Below are positions 14,201-25,173 of a stretch of 64,000 nucleotides of DNA, piece by piece. The DNA comes from Lyophyllum atratum. Lineage: Eukaryota > Basidiomycota > Agaricomycetes > Agaricales > Lyophyllaceae. Positions within the stretch are counted from its first letter, which is position 1. Every line of letters begins with the position of its first letter. The position numbers and the translations under genes are program-made. The stretch covers positions 186,001 through 250,000 of the forward strand of contig JACGCN010000054.1 in NCBI GenBank assembly GCA_014905825.1, written 5' to 3'. Under the pieces are notes generated by a model that worked only from the letters and a program-made list of their open reading frames with translations, was not told the origin of the DNA and ran no database searches.

Positions 14201-14252
14201 GTGTACCCCACCATCTTGAACTTTCACCCTTCATACACATCTTAGTGAAACA
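11224..14252. other. 3-kb stretch without a recognisable gene
   Basis: The stretch contains SEC27's 3' end on the left and the sugar transporter promoter on the right. A TATA-like TATTTAAA is at 14135-14142, about 110 bases before the transporter ATG. Open frames of 100-170 codons occur (for example near 12850-13360 and 13264-13782) but they overlap on both strands, have no domain I recognise and no consistent exon pattern. I see no long terminal repeats, tRNA or transposase motif. It may be decayed repeat DNA or hold a non-coding transcript. Confidence 0.4.
14135..14142 (+). promoter_or_regulatory. TATA-like element of the sugar transporter
   Basis: TATTTAAA, 111 bases upstream of the ATG at 14253, followed by a pyrimidine-rich leader (ACCCCCACCTC, CTTTCACCCTTC). 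Position fits a core promoter. Two CreA-like hexamers (CCCCGG at 14155, CCCCAC at 14175) lie downstream of it, inside the presumed leader, so their meaning is doubtful. Confidence 0.4.
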
Positions 14253-16603
14253 ATGGGTGGCGGACCAGGAGGTTCAGGCAGCGGGGTGTCGTCGCACTCC
14301 CTGTTCTGGTCGGTAGTTATGTCTGCCTTTGCCGGTATGTTATTCAGAGCATCTTTTTGCGCGCTTGTTAACTGAACATGGTCCTCTGAAAGCCTTCGGT
14401 GGTATTCTCTTCGGGTACGCTTCCCCTCTCCTTCGCGCCCTCTTTTCGCCCTAACAATGACTCCTATTCAGATACGACACCGGAACCATCGGTGGTATCA
14501 TCGTTATGGATGATTGGTTACACACTTTCGGCACTTTCGATAAGGTTGGCGACCTCGGTTACTACCTTCCCACAGATCAACAGAGTTTGGTCGTAAGTCA
14601 CTTATATTCTGGTCCAAGTCTAAAAAGCTGATCAGATGCCAGGTTTCTATCCTCTCGGCGGGAACATTCTTCGGAGCCTTGCTCGCTTACCCTATGGGTG
14701 ATATCATTGGCCGTAAATGGGGTATCATCGCTTCGTGCGGTGTCTTCTGTCTTGGTGTGGGCCTCCAACTCGATACCACCTGGGCAACATTCGTCGTCGG
14801 ACGTGGTGAGTACCTGTCTCATTATTCCTTTCAAGGATGTAGCTCATGATGCCCATTTTTAGTCATCGCTGGATTGGGCGTCGGCCTCGTTTCCTGCCTT
14901 GTTCCCATGTACCAGTCTGAGTGTGCCCCCAAGAACATTCGTGGATTGATCGTCGGCCTTTACCAACTTGCCAGTCAGTGACGGCCTCGATTTTTCATGT
15001 ACCTCACTAACCTTATTTTTCCATCCAGTTACCGTTGGTGCTCTTCTTGCCGCCATCGTTCTCAACGCCACCAAGGCCCAGCAAAGCCACAGCTCATGGA
15101 GGACTCCCATCGCTGTTCAGTTCGCCTGGGCTGCTGTTCTCTCCCTTGGAATGGTGTGTATTTCGTTTCCCCGCAAGCGCTCTCGGCTAACACTCGAATA
15201 GTTCTTCCTCCCTGAATCTCCTCGATTCCTGCTCAAGAAGGGACGCGAAGAAGCCGGCCGCATCGCCCTTGGACGTCTGCTCACTCAACCCCCCAACTCT
15301 CCCGAAGTCGACGTCGAATTCGAGGAGATCATGGCTACCCTCGAGGCCGATCGTGCCCTTGGCAGCGGCTCGTACCTTGATTGCTTCCGCAACAATGAGG
15401 GCAAGAACGGTCTCAGGACATGGACCGGTATGCTCCTCCAAGGAGTCAGTATTCATTGTCTTTACACATGCTCCACATATCTGACCCGTTGTACAGTGGC
15501 AGCAACTCACCGGTATCAACTTCATCTGTAGGTTTCATTTATCGCGCCCTTCACGCTTTACTTGTACTGATTCACCCTCCAATAGTCTACTACGGCACCA
15601 CGTTCTTCAAGTCTGCCGGTATCGCCAACCCCTTCATCATCACCATCATCTGCGATGTTGTCAACACGGCCAGTACCATCGTCGGCATTCAACTCATCGA
15701 CAGGGTCGGTCGTAGGCGTCTTCTGCTCATCGGTGCCATTGGCATGTGTCTGTGCGAGTTCATTGTTGCCATCGTAAGTTCCTTTTTACGCACAAAACAC
15801 CGAACACGGGTTGAACCATTCATTTTCCTTTCCAGGTTGGTGTCACTGCTGGCCACATTCAACTCGATCACTCCGTGAACTTGCCCGCGCAACGTGTCCT
15901 CATCGCATTTGTCTGCATCTACATTGCGTTCTTCGCCACATCATGGGGTCCCGTCGCCTGGGTCGTCACCGGTGAAATCTTCGTGAGTCAACCACAGGCA
16001 AAACCTGACAACCCGGCCCGCCGCTGACATTACATCTTCCAGCCCCTCCACATCCGTGCCAAGGGAATGTCCCTCAGTGTCGCCAGCAACTGGCTCTGGA
16101 ACTTCGGTATCGGGTACGCCACCCCATACCTCGTCAACCCCACGACAACCGGCATCAACGGTATCAAGACCGCCAATCTCGGAGTCAAGGTGTTCTTCAT
16201 CTGGGGTTCCACATGTGTTGGATGTTTCATCTTCACGTAAGCGAGCATTTGTTTGATACCGTCGCCCTGAACACCCCTCGCTGATGCGCGCCATACCCGA
16301 CGTTTAGATACTTCTTCATCCCCGAGACGAAGGGTCTGTCCCTTGAGCAGATCGATCTCCTCTACCGCGAGTCGAGCAGTACGTTGATATTTCGTCCCCA
16401 TGAACACCGGTCTCACCATCTCTTTCAATAGTCATCAACTCTGAGGCATACGGCAAGCAGCTCCTTGCCGGCAACGAGACCTTCGCCAGCCATGTCAAGG
16501 GTACCCATGAGCCCGTGAGTAGCCTGCATCAGTCATTTTGTGCCTTGTTAACCAGGCTTGTGTCTCGCAGAAGGTTGAATATATGGAGGAGAAGAGCGCA
16601 TAG
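14253..16603 (+). CDS. MFS sugar (hexose) transporter
   Basis: Plasma-membrane proton/sugar transporter of the major facilitator superfamily, sugar-porter branch, with 12 predicted membrane helices and about 530 residues. Diagnostic stretches: the first helix [20 protein letters not shown] after helix 2, [12 protein letters not shown] before the central loop, QQLTGINF in helix 7, [10 protein letters not shown] after helix 8 and [12 protein letters not shown] after helix 12. At least ten short introns interrupt it; several fall inside helices (after AFGGILFG, after CLVP region). Start 14253 follows the leader CTTAGTGAAACA; stop is TAG at 16601. The QQLTGIN motif is typical of hexose carriers, but the exact substrate cannot be told. 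Confidence 0.93.
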
Positions 16604-17102
16604 TGTATCTGTTTTAGTTAATTTCGGTACCTTTTCTCTGGATCTTATGCTGCATAATAACATGATACCACGCATCCTTCTGACGCCTTGAGGATTGCTC
16701 AGTAATCAGCTCTCTCTTTGATGATAGAGTGCTGTGGGAGAAGTTGATATTCACATCCTACAAGTCAACTACTCCTGCGGTATCACGGAGTGGATTCCTA
16801 TTTCCGGCCTGAATGTGTGATGAATGGCATCTAAGACTCAAAAGATCATTCAAGTCTGGCTCAATGGGCTCAGTTGAGCTGACGACATCAAGAGGATCAC
16901 AAGCGACCGTACACACTTGATGTTTCAAGAATAAAAAATCGCCCAGTCTTGCAGTCCTTCCAACCTCGCTGGATCGATCAGGAGGCTCCTAATGTGCACG
17001 TCAAACGTTGAAGGTTGAAACTTTAACTTACTTCTGCAAAGTTCCTTGCAGCGCGGCTGCGCGGAGAGAAACGGTAAAAGGATAACCTACAGGACAGTGG
17101 AT
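16604..17102. other. Intergenic between sugar transporter and tRNA-Tyr
   Basis: About 500 bases holding the transporter's 3' end. I see no gene or repeat in it. Confidence 0.4.
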
Positions 17103-17185
17103 TCCGACCTGCCTGGATCGAACAGGCGACATCAAGATGAGATATCCATTACAGTCTTGCGCTCTCCCAACTGAGCTAAGGTCGG
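17103..17185 (-). tRNA. tRNA-Tyr (GTA) with 10-nt intron
   Basis: On the minus strand the sequence folds as a cloverleaf: acceptor CCGACCT/AGGTCGG (7 bp), D-arm GCTC..GAGC, anticodon stem CAAGA/TCTTG, T-arm GCCTG-TTCGATC-CAGGC and discriminator A. The anticodon loop is CTGTAA plus A, anticodon GTA, split after position 37 by the 10-nt intron TGGATATCTC, the canonical site for nuclear tRNA introns. Mature length is 73 nt. The internal A and B boxes are intact, so RNA polymerase III transcription is expected. Confidence 0.93.
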
Positions 17186-17399
17186 TCGATGTTCGAATAC
17201 GAACAAGACTTCCTGACGATACGACCCTTCTTGATGCGGCTTTGCGGATGAGGGCATCGATCCACCGTGACCTCTAAGTGAGGATGCTTGCAAAGTTGCA
17301 TCACGGTCCACGCAATTACCGAGGCCATGATTAGGACGGTTGCTCGCCGCATAAGATTAGAAACACTCCCAAAAAAATCCGCACGTACGGTGTATCACA

Positions 17400-17487
17400 T
17401 CCGACCTGCCTGGTTCGAACAGGCGACATCAAGATGAGGTGGTGTATCCATTACAGTCTTGCGCTCTTCCAACTGAGCTAAGGTCGG
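17400..17487 (-). tRNA. tRNA-Tyr (GTA) with 15-nt intron, second tandem copy
   Basis: The same tRNA as the one about 215 bases to the left, same strand. The acceptor, anticodon and T stems are identical; the D-loop (GGAA versus GGGA) and T-loop (TTCGAAC versus TTCGATC) differ by one base each. The intron is TGGATACACCACCTC, 15 nt, and shares only its first bases with the sister intron. A tandem duplication with free intron divergence explains this. Confidence 0.93.
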
Positions 17488-17769
17488 TTGACATTCCTAA
17501 GATATCGTCACATTGTAGCTCACAAAGGCTGAGGGGAGAGGCGCAGGCTCTGCATCCTGGAAACCCCTTCAGCAAACGGTCATGATGTTCAGAGGAGAGG
17601 GTGGCGCAGCAAGGTTGGCGTAGGTTGGCGTGGGTGGCTAAGACTGATTTGAGAAGGGTCACATTCCCCAACGCCACCTAAATAAGCGGCTTGGCGAAAT
17701 CTAGGAACAATAATCAACTTCGAACTTCCTTTCTTTTCTCTCTTACCCGCTCACCGTCTCCCCACACTG

Positions 17770-18290
17770 ACATCTTCTCGCGACGATTACGCCCCGAGCA
17801 CCTCTCGCGATGGATTTTCCTACGACGGCCACTCCTTCAATGTGGAGGTTGAACACCAGCAGCACCACCACAAGCGTTGCGACCCGGCCGCGCCTCACGC
17901 CTTTCTGACGTATACAGAGCGGAGGCCACTTGTCGCCAAGGCAGACAGGTCGCCGCAGTCGCCGAACGGCAACCTCCACCGTACAAGGACTAGTTTCCGA
18001 AACTTCACTAGGCGCGGTGTCTAACATTAGTCTAAGACTCAAGCACCGGCTGGCGGCGAAGAAGCACTACGTTGGATGCTAAGACGGCTTGGCGGTGCCA
18101 TCGTGCATCCTCGCGTAGAATGGGAGTTGAAGCAATATTGCGCAGGCGAAGGTCCACGAGCAATGGGAGCAGTATGAGGAGGTCAAACAGGTCGAGCAGA
18201 CGCTGGGGAAAGGCAGGACGGGGGAAGAGGGGGAGAATAATCGACGCGATCACGTTACCAGGCGCGCTAATTTAAATGACACGATTCAGA
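17770..18290 (+). pseudogene. Decayed tandem copy of the unknown-function gene at 18332
   Basis: Translated pieces in different frames line up in order with the intact neighbour. About 17800-17945 reads SRDGFSYDGHSFNVEVEH and then LTYTERRPLVAKA, matching SRSGFYYSGSEFYVEID and LLTYTPPSGPLLTKA. About 17945-18015, in another frame, reads QVAAVAERQPPPYKD, matching KVAVRQPAPHKD. About 18040-18070 reads KHRLAAKKH, matching KTRPAAKKH. About 18148-18250 codes a charged HEQWEQYEEVKQVEQ run like the neighbour's coiled stretch. At least two frameshifts and several stops separate these blocks, and no start codon remains in a useful frame. It is therefore a pseudogene from tandem duplication. Confidence 0.75.
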
Positions 18291-18331
18291 AACCACTAGC
18301 CCCTTTTCTGTTTCTTACTCCCATTGCAGCA

Positions 18332-19768
18332 ATGTCTCACAGCTCCACCTACGCCCCTCCCGTATCTCGTAGCGGCTTCTACTACTCAGGCAGCGAATTC
18401 TACGTCGAAATCGACCGCCATCGTCACCCACGCGCCGGTTCTTACGCCCTATACGACCTCCTTACCTACACCCCGCCCTCTGGCCCGCTTCTCACCAAAG
18501 CAGGCAAGGTCGCAGTCCGCCAACCCGCACCCCATAAGGACTCCCCGGGGCACTTCTACCAGGCGCAATGCTTGCACTACGGCCTCACCGAGTATAAAAC
18601 GCGGCCTGCGGCGAAGAAAACATCTCCTTGCGGCGTTCAATCCTACGACACAGACGCTAGAGGTCCCACCGCATATCCGAGCGCTGGAAGTGGAATTGAA
18701 GGAGGAGTACAGGGTGGCGAATGAGATCGCGGCGCAGAAGTTCAAGGAAGAGCGGGCGCGTCAGGAGAAGGCTAAGCAGGAGGAACAAACAAAGAAGAGG
18801 GGGGAAAGCGACGCGATTCTGAAAGAATTCGCGGATATTGGTGTCGTCATCAGTCGAGGTACCCTTCCGGACAGCGATAGCGAAGGTTTTTCTGGAAACA
18901 AGGCGAAGAAGATTTCAGACGCGGAGTTGCGGAAAGGCATCGCTGCACTGACGGAGGCGCAACTCCGGGACATGGTCGAAAAGCTCGTGTTCGACAAGAA
19001 GGCTCCGGCGTGCAAGCGAGCGGCTGTGAAGGAAATGGACGCCATAAATAAAGCTGAAGCTGCTAAGGCACAAGCGGCCAAGGGTAATGGCAAAGGCAAG
19101 GCCGATTCTAGGGTGAGTACACATACACGGAACTATTGACCATAGACTCAAAACGTATTATCCCACAGAAGCTTTTATCTGACACCGTCGACCACCTGGG
19201 CGAATACAAGATCATAGCGCCGTATCTGCGCGATCAGTGGGAATCGTCTACTCAGACAATGAAGCTCAAGATGTCATTCTCGCCTGGGCGCTCCCACCTA
19301 TGGGTGTGGTTCCACTTTGGCATCGTGTCAGGCGTTATGAGATCTTACGGTACCCTGCCCACCCACATTGGAGATACGGTGCATTTCCAATGGCGTGGGC
19401 AGGAGGAAGGCGAGGGGGAGATGACTTATGGTGAGGAGAATACGGCGAGTATCACGTTCCTTGGGGATTGTAAATTGCGGGGGCAGATGCGGTGGATGGG
19501 TTCTTTTGAGTTTGTGGGGACGAAGCCTCCGGGGAAAACGAATATCATTTGGAGCAGGTCTGTCGCCAGTTGGAAGGATATCTATTGGGGAATAAACGAG
19601 GCGTCCTATGAGCGTGCAAATGCGGGAAGGTGGGGTGGTGGCTGGTACGACGGGGGCGATGACGATGACGATGCATCTTCGAATTCGGACACTGTTGGAG
19701 ACCCGTATGCAGAGGATTCGGTTGGTGACGAGGAAATGGATGACGAGGAGGAAAATGTTGGGTATTGA
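18332..19768 (+). CDS. Conserved fungal protein of unknown function (with one-base frameshift)
   Basis: I cannot assign a function. The N-terminal 100 residues form a compact domain (SGSEFYVEIDRHRHPRAGSY, then YALYDLLTYT and a histidine-rich stretch HFYQAQCLHYG). Next come a charged coiled-coil (ELKEEYRVANEIAAQKFKEE), a Lys/Ala-rich linker, an intron (about 19112-19168) and a C-terminal domain that opens with LLSDTVDHLGEYKIIAPYL and contains HFGIVSGVMR and SFEFVGTKPPGK, closing in an acidic tail DDEEENVGY. The frame breaks at the run AAGAAAACAT near 18622: removing one A joins PAAKK to HLLAAFNP. The decayed copy next door has AAGAAGCAC here, with no extra base, which supports a one-base insertion or a sequencing error rather than an intron. 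No acceptable GT-AG intron fits the site. Stop TGA at 19766. Confidence 0.7.
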
Positions 19769-20165
19769 AAACGCACTATGCCTTCTCTCTCCATCAATAG
19801 TCTGCATGACATGATAATTGGTATTAATATCTACATTACTCTAGCATGTATCGCCCTTAGAGAGCCTAATCCTAAATTCGCAGGCGCAGGGAGTGAAGGT
19901 AAGGTTTTTCCTACGTAAAGATATCGGGTAGTTTTCAAGCCAAAGTCTGTTGTGTGTATGCCGCGGGTCGGGTACGGCTTCCTAGCGCAATATCCGTGCC
20001 ATTCCATCTTACAAAAAAAGGAGCGGGTATGCACAAGGCATGCATGTTCCGACATGTGCGCGACGCGTTATTTATCACGAGCTCTACTACCAAACACACA
20101 CACGTGGCCGGAAATTAAACAAAGCCTCGTGTCTGTGATCTGTTAATTGCGACACGACCACGACG
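19769..20165. other. Intergenic, promoter of the alpha/beta hydrolase
   Basis: About 400 bases; presumed terminator of the gene on the left and promoter of the hydrolase. I see nothing specific in it. Confidence 0.4.
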
Positions 20166-21716
20166 ATGGTGTCCAATCCGTTCCAGTGCTTGACGCTGTC
20201 CCTGCTCATCATCCCGCCACTCCTCATCACCACTTACCTTCTCGCCGCCTTCCCCAACCCTCCAGAGGCCGTCTACCTCCACAAGTCCCTCGCAAGCCTG
20301 CCACCCGATGCCAAGTCCTGGACGATATATCCAGAGAACTTTTATCCCGGAGGAGACTATGTCGCGCTTCCCTTTGGTCGCGTACGTTCCATCGATGCCA
20401 TCTTACGTTCCGATGTCTGAGTGACTCTATAGGTGCGGTACTGGCTTATGGGGCCTGAGAAAGGGCAGAAGGTGCATCCTACGACGTCGAAACCACGATC
20501 GTAGACTAACCGATGACCCAACGAACTTAGGTAGTGCTGATACATGGACTCTCGATACCCGCTATGATATGGAAGGATGTTGCTCCAACGCTTGCATCGC
20601 GCGGGTATCGCGTGCTGGTCTACGGTACGCATTGCTTCGTCTATCTCAATCCCAACGCATGCTGATTCATGTCGCACTACCAACCAACGCAGACCTATAC
20701 GGAAGAGGCTACTCCGACGCTCCCCAAACGACATACGACGCCAACCTATACACAATACAGCTCGCACTGCTCATGCAGCATCTCCGGTGGGAAAAAGCGA
20801 TAATCGCGGGCGTGTCTATGGTCCGTGATCCTGCATCGCGCCCACGGCGCTTTGATTGCGTTTTCTGATTGGCTGTGTTAGGGTGGAGGCATCGCCACGG
20901 CGTTCACGGCACAATTCCCGCACCTCGTCGACGATAAGGTTGTCCTGATAGCATGCGCCGGTCTCATGGAGGTAAGTTCCTTGCGGTGAACTTTCTGAGC
21001 GGGCCGCGTTTACTCAGCACCCGCTTGCATAGGCCAGCGACATATCACGTACTGCGAAATTCATGTCATCACCGCTTGTCCAGACTGCAACGTCAAGTGT
21101 TCCGGTCCGGGTGAGCCCTCGTCCATTTCGCCGTGGGACATTCAGGTTATTGATGCCCATCGTCACGTCGCAGAAGTACCTCCAACGCCTGATCATGAAA
21201 AACACCACCTCCGTAACCCCGTCCGCCGCGCTAACGGCCTCAGCGGCCCCCGCAGACAAAAAGGAAAATGTAGTCACTGAGGTGCGTCTTCATCGGATTC
21301 CTAATCCTAGCACGCATTGAAACCACATCGTGGTAGATTGTACGACTGCAGTCTGCGCACCTAACGGGGTACAATGCAGCGCTGTCCTCATCGATGCGGG
21401 ACGGACCCATTCGGGGTCAGGCGCCCTCTTTTTCGTCGGAAGGGTTCAAGGATCGAGCTGTGCTAGTTATCCACGTACGTACATGCCGCTTAACCAGCAT
21501 TTCCAGCGCAGGTACTCACATTCCTCCCAGGGCACGAAAGACAATACGGTGAACCCGCGCTATGGCCCCTTGATACTCACGCTCCTCCCGCCCGCGACCC
21601 GAGAGCGCTCACGGCTGATCACGTTCGAGGGCGCAGGGCATGATCTTACGATTAGCCACCATGAGGCGGTTAGCCAGGCCATGCTTGAGTTCTTCCAGGT
21701 GAAGAAGAAGAAATGA
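20166..21716 (+). CDS. Membrane-anchored alpha/beta hydrolase
   Basis: Serine hydrolase of the alpha/beta fold with an N-terminal hydrophobic helix (LTLSLLIIPPLLITTYLLAA) that should anchor it in a membrane. Visible fold marks: oxyanion HG in VVLIHGLSIPA, DLYGRGYSDAP, nucleophile elbow GVSMGGG (the Ser is the third residue; the elbow is built across an intron), acid in GTKDNTVNP and His in GAGHDLT. So a Ser-Asp-His triad is complete. About eight introns; junctions VRYW, VVLIHG, LVYDLYGRG and VIHGTKDN are well supported, while the piece at 21100-21160 is read through without an intron and is the least sure. It resembles epoxide-hydrolase/monoglyceride-lipase-like proteins of fungi; the substrate is unknown. 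The C-terminus ends in a run of four lysines. Confidence 0.85.
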
Positions 21717-23201
21717 GCACTGGGGATGGCACGTCACATGCTGTGACCATGTCTTTTTGCGTCTCTTCACTTTTCCCCTGCGACACCTCTTTCCGATGCT
21801 TCCCGTAGTGCGGCAGCTGCCATGCACGACTACTGTTATTGTGCCATGCTGCTCAACGTGCGCCGTTCGTCATGCCCCCGCCCCTCTCATGTCTTCCCCC
21901 CCCTATATCGCGGGCTCTCGACCATGCCCCCTCTTTGTTGTCTATTGTGCTTTTATGATATGTTGCTACTACCACTATACTATCGCTACTATTATCATAT
22001 TAGGACCCAGGATCCAGGAAACACATCCTATCCCCATCCCACATCCCCTTCCCGCCCCGCCCCGCCTTGTTCTCATACATTCGCATACGTTTATATCAGT
22101 TTAGTCTATCCTCCCTTGCCTGTGTGGGGGAGAGTGTGGAATGTGGAGTGTTGTAGGTACATACTTACTATTGGGAGGTTCGTACTCTGCTTCGCGTGTT
22201 GTTACTTTTTTTTACTTTTTTTTTACTTGTTTTACTTTGTCGTATCGTTATAATTATAGATTGCGGGGTGTTAGTGGGATAGGATATCGTCGATGATGGT
22301 GGGGCGTGGACTGGGTACTTATTTCGATCTGGTGCTTGTGATGTGATGCGATTGGGGCTGGTGCGAGGGCGTGTTCGCTTGGCAGCCTACATTATGTGTT
22401 ATAGATATGCCAGCGCATGTTATAGGTGTGCAACAGATGTCCGGCGACCTGGAAATGGGAGCCTCGGGGAATCATCCACCGACCAAGAGGACGGCGGCTT
22501 GTCAGTCTAATTACCAAGGATTAGTTCCTCCTCCTCCGCGACGCGTTACGCTTGAACGCGACCTGACGCGACGTATCACGTGGATCGTGTAACGCGTTCA
22601 ACGGGAGTAATCTGGACCAATTAAGCTCGGCGGTCATGGCGGGTCTTATTATCGCCCAACTGTCAGCTAACCGCACAGTGCACACTGCAGATATGAGCGC
22701 GGTACGGCACAGCAGTCACGGAAGAGAAAATAGAAAGTGGAAAAAAGTTATCCTATTCCGTAACGGTATAGCAGCAACTTGTTTCGATCAAGTGACCTCG
22801 GGGTGACGCAGTTCAAGAAGTACGTATGGGCCCCGCGCGCTTCCAACTGCGCCATGCTGCTGTGTTAGAAATCCAACATCCGGTTATCACATATACTTGA
22901 GGAGCACGAGCCTGCCTCTTCTCGTCCCATACTTCGGTCCTGGACTTTTGCGTGCCAAGTTATGAGATAGCATTTACACCAGCGTCGATGCTGCTATGAC
23001 AAAAAGAAGACAGAATAAATCCTGCTCACTGACTCATAATACGCTGTTATGGCGCATCACACACACCTCTGGCTCTCGGAACATGGCAGTCCCACAGCTC
23101 AGGTCGATTCGTGCACCTGCATTCATCTTGGGAGCTGTACTACTTGCATACAACAATTCTATGGCTCTAAATTCATATCTCGTTTCTGTGTCAGTTACAT
23201 C
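21717..23201. other. Intergenic between two convergent genes
   Basis: About 1.5 kb separating the 3' ends of the hydrolase (+) and the phosphoglycerate mutase (-). The left part is pyrimidine-rich (21850-22260, with T runs near 22205-22235). At 22545-22595 there is a cluster of ACGCG motifs and a CACGTG core. I see no gene with family resemblance. Confidence 0.4.
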
Positions 23202-25173
23202 CTACTCAGCCTTCAAGAGAGATCGACCAGTCATATCTAAAAAAAAAAGCAAGGACATCAAACACAGAAGTGCGCAAAGAAACGAACCACTCACCCTCAG
23301 GAATCGGCAGCCCCTAAACCCCAAACAATCTTATAAGCACCTGCTACAAAAAGAAGCAAGCAAGCAAGACGCCACGTACCATCAACGCCAACACCGTCGG
23401 CGCCACATCGCACAACGCCCCCTCCTCCACCTCCACCTCGCCCTCTCCCTCCTTCACCCCGTCCATCACGAACTGGAACTTCTCCGGGTCGCCCGTCATG
23501 ATGAACGGCACGGGGTTCGTCGTGTGCGCCGTATGCGGCGCGCCGGTCTCGAGGTTCTTCATCTGCTCCGCGTTGCCGTGGTCCGCCGTGATGAGCAGGA
23601 TGTACCCCGCCTCCTGCGCGGCTTTGTACACGGTGCCCACCGCTTCGTCAGTATGGGTGATAGCTTCAACGGCGGCGTCGTACACGCCCGTGTGGCCGAC
23701 CTAGAGCAGAGTCAGGGAAGCGGTCAAAAGGAAGGAAGGAAGGAGGGTGGTACCATGTCGGGAGGCGCAAAGTTACACATGACGAAATCGTTATCGCCGC
23801 GCTTGAGCACCTCTGCGACTTTCTCCGCTACGCCATGTACGCTCATCTTCGGGAGCTTATCGTACGTAGCGACCTTGGGCGACGGGATCATATGCCGCTC
23901 CTCGTTCTCGAACTGCTTCTCCACGCCGCCGTTGAAGAAGAACGTGACGTGCGCGTACTTTTCCGTCTCTGCGATATGCGCCTGCTTGACGCCCTGTTTG
24001 GAGAGCCATTCGGCGAGGACGTTGGTCATTTGCTGGGGCGGGAAGGCGATGGGGAAGGGGAAGTCGATGTTGTAGCGGGACATGGTGGTGATGTGCTATT
24101 CATTCGGAGGATGAGCGATAGCATATATGAGGCGTCGAGGCGTGCTTACGAGGTTTTTGGGGACGTCGACCTCCATCGGCTTCTCTGGAAGTCCAAGGAC
24201 GGAAGCAAGCTCTCGCATACGGTCTGACCTGTAGTTGAAGAGGAACAGGGTATCGCCGTCTGATATGGACTACTCAGCATCGATTATTCCCAGAGACGCG
24301 AAGCATACCCTTAATGCGACCAGCGTCGCCGTTCACGATGATGGGCTTCAAGAACTCGTCGGTGACGTCTTTCTCGTAGTTCGCCTTGATGACGTCAACG
24401 ACGCCCTCGGGGCCTTTTCCATCCTCGCCCTCACCCTTCACCAGGCCGTCGACAGCAATCTTGACCCGCTCCCAGCGCTTATCGCGGTCCATGGCGTAGT
24501 ACCGCCCCACCACCGTCGCCAGCTCGCCGACTTTCTCCTTCTTCATAAAGTCCAGCAGCTGCTGGCAATACCCCGCCGCAGAGCGAGGAGCAGTATCGCG
24601 GCCGTCCCCAAAGAAGTGCACGTACACGTGGGGTACACCCACCTCTTTCGCGGTCTCGAGGAGCGCGAAGAGGTGGTTGATGTGCGAGTGGACACCGCCG
24701 TCGCTCACCAGGCCCAGGAGATGTAACCTCCCGTTAGTGTTTTTCGCGTGCTGGAAGCTGTCCAGGATTGCCTTGTTCTTGTGGAACTGCCTCTTCTTGA
24801 TCGACACGTCGATCCGCACGATATCTTGCCATACGATGCGGCCTGCGCCGATGTTTAAGTGTCTACAGAAGACGATGAGGGTATGATCAGTCGAGCAGGG
24901 AGGGTACGCGCACCCGACTTCAGAGTTGCCCATGAGCCCATCGCTGAGGCCCACCGCCGTCCCGTGGGCGTTAAGCAGGCGATGGCTGTGGTCCGCCGCG
25001 ATCGTGTCCATGTTCGTCGTCGTCCCAGCTTCGATGGCGTTGCCTTCGAGTCCTGGCACCCTTGCGACGCCCCAGCCATCGTGAACACTGCGATAAGGTC
25101 AGAATGTGGCGGGTGAAGGGATATATGGTCGTGCTTGCATGAGGCAGACTTTGTTCTTGACTTGTGTGGGCAT
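23202..25173 (-). CDS. 2,3-bisphosphoglycerate-independent phosphoglycerate mutase (iPGM)
   Basis: Glycolytic/gluconeogenic enzyme converting 3- to 2-phosphoglycerate through a phosphoserine intermediate with two divalent metals, alkaline-phosphatase fold. The N-terminus KVCLIVHDGWG is formed by joining ...CTCAT to TGTTCAC over an intron that begins with GC rather than GT (about 25135-25085). The nucleophilic Ser is in [16 protein letters not shown], again made by splicing. Others: [51 protein letters not shown] and HTTNPVPF, all metal or substrate loops of the family. The last two small exons give [17 protein letters not shown] and TAG at 23202-23204. Length about 520 residues, normal. This differs from the unrelated cofactor-dependent mutase of yeasts. 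Confidence 0.95.

Noticed and set aside
21100..21160. A 35-nt GTGAGC...TTCAG intron in the alpha/beta hydrolase
   Set aside because: It is shorter than all other introns here and removing it breaks the frame; reading through keeps the protein open.
21822..22253. 143-codon frame in the pyrimidine-rich region
   Set aside because: Composition is driven by CT and T runs (Phe/Tyr/Leu/Cys-rich); no splice signals or relatives.
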